Positions 1 through 10,145 of a DNA stretch of 17,424 bases are shown piece by piece. This DNA comes from Saccoglossus kowalevskii. Its lineage: Eukaryota; Hemichordata; Enteropneusta; Harrimaniidae. Every line of letters begins with the position of its first letter. Position 1 is the first letter of the stretch. The notes under the pieces were generated by a model. That model was not told the DNA's origin, ran no database searches, and saw only the letters and a program-made list of their open reading frames with translations. A program made the position numbers and the translations under genes. The DNA lies in the NCBI RefSeq assembly GCF_000003605.2, contig NW_003133680.1:1-17424 (forward strand). Reading direction: 5' to 3'.

Positions 1-148
1 TAATTACAACTACAGTAACAGTGTAAGAGAATTTTTATTTAACAATATCCGAAGCTTTTTTTTCATCAATTTACATGAAGATTCAGTCTTTGGTTTCATG
101 TTTATTTCAGTTTCAACTGATTTGATATGAAATTGGGTTTACAGCTAG
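1..148. other. Non-repetitive AT-rich flank, no gene seen
   Basis: This is the only sequence in the window clearly outside the tandem array. It is AT-rich, holds a run of eight T at 56-63 directly after an AAGC, and has one CpG at 50-51. The longest ATG-started reading frame I noticed (75-125) is only 16 codons and ends at TGA, so I do not call a gene. A pyrimidine-rich stretch ending in TTTATTTCAG (101-110) resembles a splice acceptor, but such strings are common by chance in AT-rich DNA and nothing else supports an exon. It is probably intergenic or intronic DNA next to the satellite. It is the only part of the window useful for unique placement on a chromosome. Confidence 0.7.
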
Positions 149-174
149 TATACTTGTCCACTAGTCCACTAGAT
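149..174 (+). repeat. Degenerate edge copy of the 43-bp unit
   Basis: The bases just before the first full unit resemble the end of the repeat unit. AGTCCACT at 163-170 matches unit positions 32-39 of the variant with C at position 35. The last four bases before unit 1 (AGAT) replace the usual GTTT. Further upstream, ATACTTGTCCACT at 149-161 looks like a second, shortened version of ATACTAGTAGTCCACT. The result is a short local duplication of TCCACTAG. I read this as a decayed partial copy at the array edge, where exchange with inner units no longer corrects mutations. Both partial copies carry C at position 35, a minority base inside the array. The alignment is short, so chance similarity cannot be excluded. 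Confidence 0.6.
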
Positions 175-1077
175 TAGCAATGAATTGGTCTTCTGGGATA
201 CTAGTAGTTCACTGTTTTAGCAATGAATTAGTCTTCTGTGATACTAGTAGTTCACTGTTTTAGCAATGAATTGGTCTTCTGGGATACTAGTAGTTCACTG
301 TCTTAGCAATGAATTAGTCTTCTGGGATACTAGTAGTTCACTGTTTTAGCAATGAATTAGTCTTCTGGGATACTAGTAGTTCACTGTTTTAGTAATGAAT
401 TAGTCTTCTGGGATACTAGTAGTTCACTGTTTTAGCAATGAATTAGTCTTCTGGGATACTAGTAGTTCACTGTTTTAGCAATGAATTAGTCTTCTGGGAT
501 ACTAGTAGTTCACTGTTTTAGCAATGAATTAGTCTTCTGGGATACTAGTAGTTCACTGTTTTAGTAATGAATTAGTCTTCTGTGATACTAGTAGTCCACT
601 GTTTTAGCAATGAATTAGTCTTCTGGGATACTAGTAGTTCACTGTTTTAGCAATGAATTGGTCTTCTGGGATACTAGTAGTTCACTGTTTTAGCAATGAA
701 TTAGTCTTCTGGGATACTAGTAGTTCACTGTTTTAGCAATGAGTTGGTCTTCTGGGATACTAGTAGTTCACTGTTTTAGCAATGAATTGGTCTTCTGGGA
801 TACTAGTAGTTCACTGTTTTAGCAATGAATTAGTCTTCTGGGATACTAGTAGTTCACTGTTTTAGCAATGAGTTGGTCTTCTGGGATACTAGTAGTTCAC
901 TATTTTAGCAATGCATTAGTCTTCTGGGATACTAGTAGTTCACTGTTTTAGCAATGAGTTGGTCTTCTGTGATACTAGTAGTTCACTGTTTTAGCAATGA
1001 ATTAGTCTTTTGGGATACTAGTAGTTCACTGTTTTAGCAATGAATTAGTCTTCTGTGATACTAGTAGTTCACTGTTT

Positions 1078-2344
1078 TAGCAATGAGTTGGTCTTCTGGG
1101 ATACTAGTAGTTCACTGTTTTAGCAATGAATTAGTCTTCTGGGATACTAGTAGTTCACTGTTTTAGCAATGAATTGGTCTTCTGGGATACTAGTAGTTCA
1201 CTGTTTTAGCAATGAATTAGTCTTCTGGGATACTAGTAGTTCACTGTTTTAGCAATGAATTAGTCTTCTGGGATACTAGTAGTTCACTGTTTTAGCAATG
1301 AATTAGTCTTGTGGGATACTAGTAGTTCACTGTTTTAGCAATGAGTTGGTCTTCTGGGATACTAGTAGTTCACTGTTTTAGCAATGAATTAGTCTTCTGG
1401 GATACTAGTAGTTCACTGTTTTAGCAATGAATTGGTCTTCTGGGATACTAGTAGTTCACTGTTTTAGCAATGAATTAGTCTTCTGGGATACTAGTAGTTC
1501 ACTGTTTTAGCAATGAGTTGGTCTTCTGGGATACTAGTAGTTCACTATTTTAGCAATGCATTAGTCTTCTGGGATACTAGTAGTTCACTGTTTTAGCAAT
1601 GAATTGGTCTTCTGGGATACTAGTAGTTCACTGTTTTAGCAATGAATTAGTCTTCTGGGATACTAGTAGTTCACTGTTTTAGCAATGAGTTGGTCTTCTG
1701 GGATACTAGTAGTTCACTGTTTTAGCAATGAATTAGTCTTCTGGGATACTAGTAGTTCACTGTTTTAGCAATGAATTGGTCTTCTGGGATACTAGTAGTT
1801 CACTGTTTTAGCAATGAATTAGTCTTCTGGGATACTAGTAGTTCACTGTTTTAGCAATGAGTTGGTCTTCTGGGATACTAGTAGTTCACTGTTTTAGCAA
1901 TGAATTAGTCTTCTGGGATACTAGTAGTTCACTGTTTTAGCAATGAATTGGTCTTCTGGGATACTAGTAGTTCACTGTTTTAGCAATGAATTAGTCTTCT
2001 GGGATACTAGTAGTTCACTGTTTTAGCAATGAATTAGTCTTCTGGGATACTAGTAGTTCACTGTTTTAGCAATGAATTAGTCTTGTGGGATACTAGTAGT
2101 TCACTGTTTTAGCAATGAGTTGGTCTTCTGGGATACTAGTAGTTCACTGTTTTAGCAATGAATTAGTCTTCTGGGATACTAGTAGTTCACTGTTTTAGCA
2201 ATGAATTGGTCTTCTGGGATACTAGTAGTTCACTGTTTTAGCAATGAATTAGTCTTCTGGGATACTAGTAGTTCACTGTTTTAGCAATGAGTTGGTCTTC
2301 TGGGATACTAGTAGTTCACTATTTTAGCAATGCATTAGTCTTCT
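1078..2344 (+). repeat. 774-bp-offset duplication inside the array
   Basis: The order of unit variants in 1078-1570 is repeated in 1852-2344, exactly 774 bp (18 units) later. In both places the units read: GAGTTGG, consensus, ATTGG, consensus, consensus, CTTGTGGG (position 19 C to G), GAGTTGG, consensus, ATTGG, consensus, GAGTTGG with CTATTT (position 40 G to A), then GCATTAG (position 9 A to C). The rare CTTGTGGG and GCATTAG alleles, at 1311/2085 and 1559/2333, make independent mutation unlikely. The match ends on the right where the later copy has CTGTGAT. This is best explained by a segmental duplication of many units through unequal exchange. Confidence 0.85.
1336..2023 (+). repeat. Four-unit (172-bp) higher-order repeat, four copies
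   Basis: Units alternate in a fixed order of four: GAGTTGG, ATTAG, ATTGG, ATTAG. The GAGTTGG unit starts at 1336, 1508, 1680 and 1852, each 172 bp apart, and the ATTGG unit starts at 1422, 1594, 1766 and 1938. The second copy also carries CTATTT and GCATTAG. The pattern resumes once at 2110-2282 after an irregular step. A composite period of this kind is the hallmark of a higher-order repeat, produced when blocks of several units are amplified together. The 172-bp length is close to one nucleosome repeat, which may be coincidence. Confidence 0.85.
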
Positions 2345-2754
2345 GTGATACTAGTAGTTCACTGTTTTAGCAATGAATTAGTCTTTTGGGATACTAGTAG
2401 TTCACTGTTTTAGCAATGAATTAGTCTTCTGTGATACTAGTAGTTCACTGTTTTAGCAATGAATTAGTCTTGTGGGATACTAGTAGTTCACTGTTTTAGC
2501 AATGAATTAGTCTTTTGGGATACTAGTAGTTCACTGTTTTAGCAATGAATTAGTCTTCTGTGATACTAGTAGTTCACTGTTTTAGCAATGAATTAGTCTT
2601 CTGGGATACTAGTAGTTCACTGTTTTAGCAATGAATTAGTCTTCTGGGATACTAGTAGTTCACTATTTTAGCAATGAATTAGTCTTCTGGGATACTAGTA
2701 GTTCACTGTTTAGCAATGAAATTAGTCTTCTGTGATACTAGTAGTTCACTGTTT

Positions 2755-3098
2755 TAGCAATGAATTAGTCCTCTGTGATACTAGTAGTTCACTGTTTTAG
2801 CAATGAATTAGTCTTCTGGGATACTAGTAGTTCACTGTTTTAGCAATGAATTAGTCTTCTGGGATACTAGTAGTTCACTGTTTTAGCAATGAATTAGTCT
2901 TCTGGGATACTAGTAGTTCACTGTTTTAGCAATGAATTAGTCTTCTGGGATACTAGTAGTTCACTGTTTTAGTAATGAATTAGTCTTCTGTGATACTAGT
3001 AGTCCACTGTTTTAGCAATGAATTAGTCTTCTGGGATACTAGTAGTTCACTGTTTTAGCAATGAATTGGTCTTCTGGGATACTAGTAGTTCACTGTTT
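2755..3098 (+). repeat. Eight-unit block shared with 7141-7484
   Basis: The eight units from 2755 and from 7141 have the same variant order at an offset of 4386 bp (102 units). The order is GTCCTCTGTGAT, four consensus units, TAGTAATG with CTGTGAT and AGTCC, consensus, then ATTGG. The only difference I see is at position 35 of the last unit (T in the first copy, C in the second). The end of the same string, with TAGTAATG plus CTGTGAT plus AGTCC followed by consensus and ATTGG, also occurs from 562. Three copies of one multi-variant string at 562, 2970 and 7356 imply copying over several kilobases within the array. Confidence 0.8.
2841..2883 (+). repeat. Reference consensus unit of the array
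   Basis: This unit matches the majority base at every position and serves as the numbering reference (position 1 = base 2841). It begins TAGCAATGAATTAG (1-14), continues TCTTCTGGGA (15-24), then holds the perfect 8-bp palindrome TACTAGTA (25-32), GTTCAC (33-38) and TGTTT (39-43). ACTAGT at 27-32 is the recognition sequence of SpeI and is present in nearly all units. It is lost where position 26 or 27-adjacent bases change to give TTCTAG, where position 29 changes to G, or where position 31 changes to A. Neighbouring units at 2798, 2884 and 2927 are identical. Confidence 0.95.
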
Positions 3099-3657
3099 TA
3101 GCAATGAATTAGTCTTCTGGGATACTAGTAGTTCACTGTTTTAGCAATGAATTAGTCTTCTGGGATACTAGTAGTTCACTGTTTTAGCAATGAATTAGTC
3201 TTCTGTGATACTAGTAGTTCACTGTTTTAGCAATGAATTAGTCTTCTGGGATACTAGTAGTTCACTGTTTTAGCAATGAATTAGTCTTCTGGGATACTAG
3301 TAGTTCACTGTTTTAGCAATGAATTAGTCTTTTGGGATACTAGTAGTTCACTGTTTTAGCAATGAATTAGTCTTCTGTGATACTAGTAGTTCACTGTTTT
3401 AGCAATGAATTAGTCTTCTGGGATACTAGTAGTTCACTGTTTTAGCAATGAATTAGTCTTCTGTGATACTAGTAGTTCACTGTTTTAGCAATGAATTAGT
3501 CTTCTGGGATACTAGTAGTCCACTGTTTTAGCAATGAATTAGTCTTCTGGGATACTAGTAGTTCACTGTTTTAGCAATGAATTAGTCTTCTGGGATACTA
3601 GTAGTTCACTGTTTTAGCAATGAGTTGGTCTTCTGGGATACTAGTAGTTCACTGTTT

Positions 3658-4087
3658 TAGCAATGAATTGGTCTTCTGTGATACTAGTAGTCCACTGTTT
3701 TAGCAATGAATAAGTCTTCTGGGATTCTAGTAGTTCACTGTTTTAGCAATGAATTAGTCTTCTGGGATACTAGTAGTTCACTGTTTTAGCAATGAGTTGG
3801 TCTTCTGGGATACTAGTAGTTCACTGTTTTAGCAATGAATTGGTCTTTTGGGATACTAGTAGTTCACTGTTTTAGCAATGAATTGGTCTTTTGGGATACT
3901 AGTAGTTCACTGTTTTAGCAATGAATTGGTCTTCTGTGATACTAGTAGTCCACTGTTTTAGCAATGAATAAGTCTTCTGGGATTCTAGTAGTTCACTGTT
4001 TTAGCAATGAATTAGTCTTCTGGGATACTAGTAGTTCACTGTTTTAGCAATGAGTTGGTCTTCTGGGATACTAGTAGTTCACTGTTT
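3658..4087 (+). repeat. Six-unit (258-bp) offset block with GAATAAG/GATTCTAG alleles
   Basis: The four-unit string ATTGG-CTGTGAT-AGTCC, GAATAAG-GATTCTAG, consensus, GAGTTGG occurs at 3658-3829 and again at 3916-4087, 258 bp later. GAATAAG (position 12 T to A) and GATTCTAG (position 26 A to T) occur together only in these two units. A third GAATAAG unit at 4303, again preceded by ATTGG-CTGTGAT-AGTCC, keeps GATACTAG, so the position-26 change probably arose later or was lost there. Units between the copies carry ATTGG with CTTTTGGG at 3830 and 3873. Confidence 0.8.
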
Positions 4088-4506
4088 TAGCAATGAATTA
4101 GTCTTCTGGGATACTAGTAGTTCACTGTTTTAGCAATGAATTGGTCTTCTGGGATACTAGTAGTTCACTGTTTTAGCAATGAATTAGTCTTCTGGGATAC
4201 TAGTAGTTCACTGTTTTAGCAATGAATTAGTCTTCTGAGATACTAGTAGTTTACTGTTTTAGCAATGAATTGGTCTTCTGTGATACTAGTAGTCCACTGT
4301 TTTAGCAATGAATAAGTCTTCTGGGATACTAGTAGTTCACTGTTTTAGCAATGAGTTGGTCTTCTGGGATACTAGTAGTTCACTGTTTTAGCAATGAATT
4401 AGTCTTCTGGGATACTAGTAGTTCACTGTTTTAGCAATGAATTAGTCTTCTGGGATACTAGTAGTTCACTGTTTTAGCAATGAATTGGTCTTCTGGGATA
4501 CTAGTA

Positions 4507-4727
4507 GTGAACTGTTTTAGCAATGAATTAGTCTTCTGGGATACTAGTAGTTCACTGTTTTAGCAATGAATTAGTCTTCTGGGATACTAGTAGTTCACTG
4601 TTTTAGCAATGAATTAGTCTTCTGGGATACTAGTAGTGAACTGTTTTAGCAATGAATTAGTCTTCTGGGATACTAGTAGTTCACTGTTTTAGCAATGAAT
4701 TGGTCTTCTGGGATACTAGTAGTGAAC
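4507..4727 (+). repeat. Cluster of units with GTGAAC in place of GTTCAC
   Basis: Three units carry GTGAAC at 4507-4512, 4636-4641 and 4722-4727, where almost all others have GTTCAC. The same change recurs at 7689-7694, 11425-11430, 15893-15898 and 16882-16887, for seven in total. GTGAAC is the exact reverse complement of GTTCAC, so the two-base change TC to GA can be described as an inversion of the central dinucleotide in the symmetric frame GT-NN-AC. Spacing within this cluster is 129 and 86 bp, whole numbers of units, so local copies spread by duplication. Confidence 0.8.
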
Positions 4728-5765
4728 TGTTTTAGCAATGAATTAGTCTTCTGGGATACTAGTAGTTCACTGTTTTAGCAATGAATTAGTCTTCTGGGAT
4801 ACTAGTAGTTCACTGTTTTAGCAATGAATTAGTCTTCTGGGATACTAGTAGTTCACTGTTTTAGCAATGAATTAGTCTTCTGGGATACTAGTAGTTCACT
4901 GTTTTAGCAATGAATTAGTCTTCTGGGATACTAGTAGTTCACTGTTTTAGCAATGAATTAGTCTTCTGGGATACTAGTAGTTCACTGTTTTAGCAATGAA
5001 TTGGTCTTCTGTGATACTAGTAGTTCACTGTTTTAGCAATGAATTAGTCTTCTGGGATACTAGTAGTTCACTGTTTTAGCAATGAATTGGTCTTCTGTGA
5101 TACTAGTAGTTCACTGTTTTAGCAATGAATTAGTCTTCTGGGATACTAGTAGTTCACTGTTTTAGCAATGAATTAGTCTTCTGGGATACTAGTAGTTCAC
5201 TGTTTTAGCAATGAGTTGGTCTTCTGGGATACTAGTAGTTCACTGTTTTAGCAATGAATTAGTCTTCTGGGATACTAGTAGTTCACTGTTTTAGCAATGA
5301 ATTGGTCTTCTGTGATACTAGTAGTTCACTGTTTTAGCAATGAATTAGTCTTCTGTGATACTAGTAGTTCACTGTTTTAGCAATGAATTAGTCTTCTGGG
5401 ATACTAGTAGTTCACTATTTTAGCAATGAATTAGTCTTTTGGGATACTAGTAGTTCACTGTTTTAGCAATGAATTGGTCTTCTGTGATACTAGTAGTTCA
5501 CTGTTTTAGCAATGAATTAGTCTTCTGTGATACTAGTAGTTCACTGTTTTAGCAATGAATTAGTCTTCTGGGATACTAGTAGTTCACTGTTTTAGTAATG
5601 AATTAGTCTTCTGGGATACTAGTAGTTCACTGTTTTAGCAATGAATTAGTCTTCTGGGATACTAGTAGTCCACTGTTTTAGCAATGAATTAGTCTTCTGG
5701 GATACTAGTAGTTCACTGTTTTAGCAATGAGTTAGTCTTCTGGGATACTAGTAGTTCACTGTTTT

Positions 5766-6281
5766 AGCAATGAATTAGTCTTCTGGGATACTAGTAGTTC
5801 ACTGTTTTAGCAATGAATTAGTCTTCTGGGATACTAGTAGTTCACTGTTTTAGCAATGAATTAGTCTTCTGGGATACTAGTAGTTCACTGTTTTAGCAAT
5901 GAATTAGTCTTCTGGGATACTAGTAGTTCACTGTTTTAGCAATGAATTAGTCTTCTGTGATACTAGTAGTTCACTGTTTTAGCAATGAATTAGTCTTCTG
6001 GGATACTAGTAGTTCACTGTTTTAGCAATGAATTAGTCTTCTGGGATACTAGTAGTTCACTGTTTTAGCAATGAATTAGTCTTCTGGGATACTAGTAGTT
6101 CACTGTTTTAGCAATGAATTAGTCTTCTGGGATACTAGTAGTTCACTGTTTTAGCAATGAATTAGTCTTCTGGGATACTAGTAGTTCACTGTTTTAGCAA
6201 TGAATTAGTCTTCTGGGATACTAGTAGTTCACTGTTTTAGCAATGAATTAGTCTTCTGGGATACTAGTAGTTCACTGTTTT
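5766..6281 (+). repeat. Highly homogeneous stretch of consensus units
   Basis: Twelve successive units start between 5766 and 6239. Eleven match consensus and one (5938) has CTGTGAT. The seven units from 5981 to 6281 are identical, giving 301 bp of perfect repeats. This contrasts with variant-rich parts such as 8388-10145. It suggests a recent local expansion from one unit or strong conversion to consensus. It is also the sort of interval where copy number could be mis-assembled, because no variant anchors it. Confidence 0.8.
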
Positions 6282-7441
6282 AGCAATGAATTAGTCTTCT
6301 GTGATACTAGTAGTTCACTGTTTTAGCAATGAATTAGTCTTCTGGGATACTAGTAGTTCACTATTTTAGCAATGAATTAGTCTTTTGGGATACTAGTAGT
6401 TCACTGTTTTAGCAATGAATTGGTCTTCTGTGATACTAGTAGTTCACTGTTTTAGCAATGAATTAGTCTTCTGGGATACTAGTAGTTCACTGTTTTAGCA
6501 ATGAATTAGTCTTCTGGGATACTAGTAGTTCACTGTCTTAGCAATGAATTAGTCTTCTGGGATACTAGTAGTTCACTGTTTTAGCAATGAATTGGTCTTC
6601 TGGGATACTAGTAGTTCACTGTTTTAGCAATGAATTAGTCTTCTGGGATACTAGTAGTCCACTGTTTTAGCAATGAATTAGTCTTCTGGGATACTAGTAG
6701 TTCACTGTTTTAGCAATGAATTAGTCCTCTGTGATACTAGTAGTTCACTGTTTTAGCAATGAATTAGTCTTCTGGGATACTAGTAGTTCACTGTTTTAGC
6801 AATGAATTAGTCTTCTGGGATACTAGTAGTTCACTGTTTTAGCAATGAATTAGTCCTCTGTGATACTAGTAGTTCACTGTTTTAGCAATGAATTAGTCTT
6901 CTGGGATACTAGTAGTTCACTGTTTTAGCAATGAATTAGTCTTCTGTGATACTAGTAGTTCACTGTTTTAGCAATGAATTAGTCTTCTGGGATACTAGTA
7001 GTCCACTGTTTTAGCAATGAATTAGTCCTCTGTGATACTAGTAGTTCACTGTTTTAGCAATGAATTAGTCTTCTGGGATACTAGTAGTTCACTGTTTTAG
7101 CAATGAATTAGTCCTCTGTGATACTAGTAGTCCACTGTTTTAGCAATGAATTAGTCCTCTGTGATACTAGTAGTTCACTGTTTTAGCAATGAATTAGTCT
7201 TCTGGGATACTAGTAGTTCACTGTTTTAGCAATGAATTAGTCTTCTGGGATACTAGTAGTTCACTGTTTTAGCAATGAATTAGTCTTCTGGGATACTAGT
7301 AGTTCACTGTTTTAGCAATGAATTAGTCTTCTGGGATACTAGTAGTTCACTGTTTTAGTAATGAATTAGTCTTCTGTGATACTAGTAGTCCACTGTTTTA
7401 GCAATGAATTAGTCTTCTGGGATACTAGTAGTTCACTGTTT

Positions 7442-7656
7442 TAGCAATGAATTGGTCTTCTGGGATACTAGTAGTCCACTGTTTTAGCAATGAATTAGTC
7501 TTCTGGGATACTAGTAGTTCACTGTTTTAGCAATGAATTATTTTTCTGGGATACTAGTAGTTCACTGTTTTAGCAATGAATTAGTCTTCTGGGATACTAG
7601 TAGTCCACTGTTTTAGCAATGAGTTGGTCTTCTGTGATACTAGTAGTTCACTGTTT
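7442..7656 (+). repeat. Five-unit block shared with 12725-12937
   Basis: The string ATTGG with AGTCC, consensus, ATTATTTTTCTGGG, consensus with AGTCC, GAGTTGG with CTGTGAT occurs here and again from 12725, an offset of 5283 bp. That offset is 123 units minus 6 bp, and exactly six deleted bases lie between the two copies. The later copy differs by loss of one T in the GTTTT run of its last two units. The ATTATTT allele (positions 14 G to T and 16 C to T) is rare, known to me here only in units 7528, 12811, 13625, 13668, 13969 and 14012. The matching context at 7528 and 12811 therefore points to a shared origin. Confidence 0.8.
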
Positions 7657-8387
7657 TAGCAATGAATTAGTCTTCTGGGATACTAGTAGTGAACTGTTTT
7701 AGCAATGAATTGGTCTTCTGTGATACTAGTAGTTCACTGTTTTAGCAATGAATTAGTCTTCTGGGATACTAGTAGTTCACTGTTTTAGCAATGAATTGGT
7801 CTTCTGTGATACTAGTAGTTCACTGTTTTAGCAATGAATTAGTCTTCTGGGATACTAGTAGTTCACTGTTTTAGCAATGAATTAGTCTTTTGGGATACTA
7901 GTAGTTCACTGTTTTAGCAATGAATTAGTCTTCTGGGATACTAGTAGTTCACTGTTTTAGCAATGAATTAGTTTTTTGGGATACTAGTAGTTCACTGTTT
8001 TAGCAATGAATTAGTCTTTTGGGATACTAGTAGTTCACTGTTTTAGCAATGAATTAGTCTTTTGGGATACTAGTAGTTCACTGTTTTAGCAATGAATTAG
8101 TCTTCTGGGATACTAGTAGTTCACTGTTTTAGCAATGAATTAGTCTTTTGGGATACTAGTAGTTCACTGTTTTAGCAATGAATTAGTCTTCTGGGATACT
8201 AGTAGTCCACTGTTTTAGCAATGAATTAGTTTTTTGGGATACTAGTAGTTCACTGTTTTAGCAATGAATTAGTCTTCTGGGATACTAGTAGTTCACTGTT
8301 TTAGCAATGAATTAGTCTTCTGGGATACTAGTAGTTCACTGTTTTAGCAATGAATTAGTCTTCTGTGATACTAGTAGTTCACTGTTT

Positions 8388-8986
8388 TAGCAATGAATTA
8401 GTCTTCTGGGATACTAGTAGTTCACTATTTTAGCAATGAATTAGTCTTTTGGGATACTAGTAGTTCACTGTTTTAGCAATGAATTGGTCTTCTGTGATAC
8501 TAGTAGTTCACTGTTTTAGCAATGAATTAGTCTTCTGGGATACTAGTAGTTCACTGTTTTAGCAATGAATTAGTCTTCTGGGATACTAGTAGTTCACTGT
8601 TTTAGCAATGAGTTGGTCTTCTGGGATACTAGTAGTTCACTGTTTTAGCAATGAATTGGTCTATGGGATACTAGTAGTTCACTGTTTTAGCAATGAATTA
8701 GTCTTCTGGGATACTAGTAGTTCACTGTTTTAGCAATGAATTAGTCTTTTGGGATACTAGTAGTTCACTGTTTTAGCAATGAATTGGTCTTCTGTGATAC
8801 TAGTAGTTCACTGTTTTAGCAATGAATTAGTCTTCTGGGATACTAGTAGTTCACTGTTTTAGCAATGAATTAGTCTTCTGGGATACTAGTAGTTCACTGT
8901 TTTAGCAATGAGTTGGTCTTCTGGGATACTAGTAGTTCACTGTTTTAGCAATGAATTGGTCTATGGGATACTAGTAGTTCACTGTT
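8388..8986 (+). repeat. Nested 7-unit (300-bp) duplication in copy 1
   Basis: Seven units repeat twice, at 8388-8687 and 8688-8986: ATTAG, CTTTTGGG, ATTGG with CTGTGAT, consensus, consensus, GAGTTGG, GGTCTATGGG. Each block is 300 bp rather than 301 because the last unit lacks one base; the second block lost one further T at its end. The first block has CTATTT in its first unit and the second has CTGTTT. The same pair exists in the second copy of the larger duplication (9546-9845 and 9846-10145), so the 300-bp duplication must be older than the 27-unit one. A third block starts at 10146 but departs at its third unit. Confidence 0.9.
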
Positions 8987-9545
8987 TAGCAATGAATTAG
9001 TCTTCTGGGATACTAGTAGTTCACTGTTTTAGCAATGAATTAGTCTTTTGGGATACTAGTAGTTCACTGTTTTAGCAATGAATTAGTCTTCTGGGATACT
9101 AGTAGTTCACTGTTTTAGCAATGAATTAGTTTTTTGGGATACTAGTAGTTCACTGTTTTAGCAATGAATTAGTCTTTTGGGATACTAGTAGTTCACTGTT
9201 TTAGCAATGAATTAGTCTTTTGGGATACTAGTAGTTCACTGTTTTAGCAATGAATTAGTCTTCTGGGATACTAGTAGTTCACTGTTTTAGCAATGAATTA
9301 GTCTTTTGGGATACTAGTAGTTCACTGTTTTAGCAATGAATTAGTCTTCTGGGATACTAGTAGTCCACTGTTTTAGCAATGAATTAGTTTTTTGGGATAC
9401 TAGTAGTTCACTGTTTTAGCAATGAATTAGTCTTCTGGGATACTAGTAGTTCACTGTTTTAGCAATGAATTAGTCTTCTGGGATACTAGTAGTTCACTGT
9501 TTTAGCAATGAATTAGTCTTCTGTGATACTAGTAGTTCACTGTTT

Positions 9546-10145
9546 TATCAATGAATTAGTCTTCTGGGATACTAGTAGTTCACTATTTTAGCAATGAATT
9601 AGTCTTTTGGGATACTAGTAGTTCACTGTTTTAGCAATGAATTGGTCTTCTGTGATACTAGTAGTTCACTGTTTTAGCAATGAATTAGTCTTCTGGGATA
9701 CTAGTAGTTCACTGTTTTAGCAATGAATTAGTCTTCTGGGATACTAGTAGTTCACTGTTTTAGCAATGAGTTGGTCTTCTGGGATACTAGTAGTTCACTG
9801 TTTTAGCAATGAATTGGTCTATGGGATACTAGTAGTTCACTGTTTTAGCAATGAATTAGTCTTCTGGGATACTAGTAGTTCACTGTTTTAGCAATGAATT
9901 AGTCTTTTGGGATACTAGTAGTTCACTGTTTTAGCAATGAATTGGTCTTCTGTGATACTAGTAGTTCACTGTTTTAGCAATGAATTAGTCTTCTGGGATA
10001 CTAGTAGTTCACTGTTTTAGCAATGAATTAGTCTTCTGGGATACTAGTAGTTCACTGTTTTAGCAATGAGTTGGTCTTCTGGGATACTAGTAGTTCACTG
10101 TTTTAGCAATGAATTGGTCTATGGGATACTAGTAGTTCACTGTTT
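9546..10145 (+). repeat. Nested 7-unit (300-bp) duplication in copy 2
   Basis: This is the counterpart of the pair at 8388-8986. Blocks at 9546-9845 and 9846-10145 show the same order of variants, again with CTATTT only in the first block and GGTCTATGGG (starting 9817 and 10117) ending each. The first unit here begins TATCAATG instead of TAGCAATG, a base change not seen elsewhere, so it probably arose after the large duplication. Confidence 0.9.

Larger units (their letters stand above)
7829..10145 (+). repeat. 27-unit tandem duplication, two copies of about 1158 bp
   Basis: Copy 1 is 7829-8986 (1158 bp) and copy 2 is 8987-10145 (1159 bp). Read unit by unit, all 27 units carry the same variants in the same order. 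Diagnostic alleles include GTTTTTTGGG at units 7958 and 8216 matched by 9116 and 9374, AGTCC at 8173 and 9331, CTATTT at 8388 and 9546, and the one-base-deleted GGTCTATGGG at 8646/8946 matched by 9804/10104. I see only two differences: one T lost in the last unit of copy 1, and TATCA for TAGCA at 9546-9550 in copy 2. The near identity indicates a recent duplication, or an assembly duplication if reads do not span it. Confidence 0.9.

Noticed and set aside
93-110. Splice acceptor (pyrimidine tract plus CAG)
   Set aside because: No open exon follows and no donor or branch site can be supported. The motif is common by chance.
75-125. Short reading frame starting ATGAAG in the left flank
   Set aside because: It is only 16 codons, with no supporting context, and is expected by chance in AT-rich DNA.
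145-175. Target-site duplication of a mobile element at the array edge (TCCACTAG twice)
   Set aside because: The two copies are adjacent and both resemble the end of the repeat unit, so decayed unit copies explain them better. No transposon ends are visible.
8388-10145. 300-bp retroelement-like repeat
   Set aside because: The 300-bp period is seven 43-bp units minus one base and contains no element structure such as a tail, promoter boxes or coding sequence.
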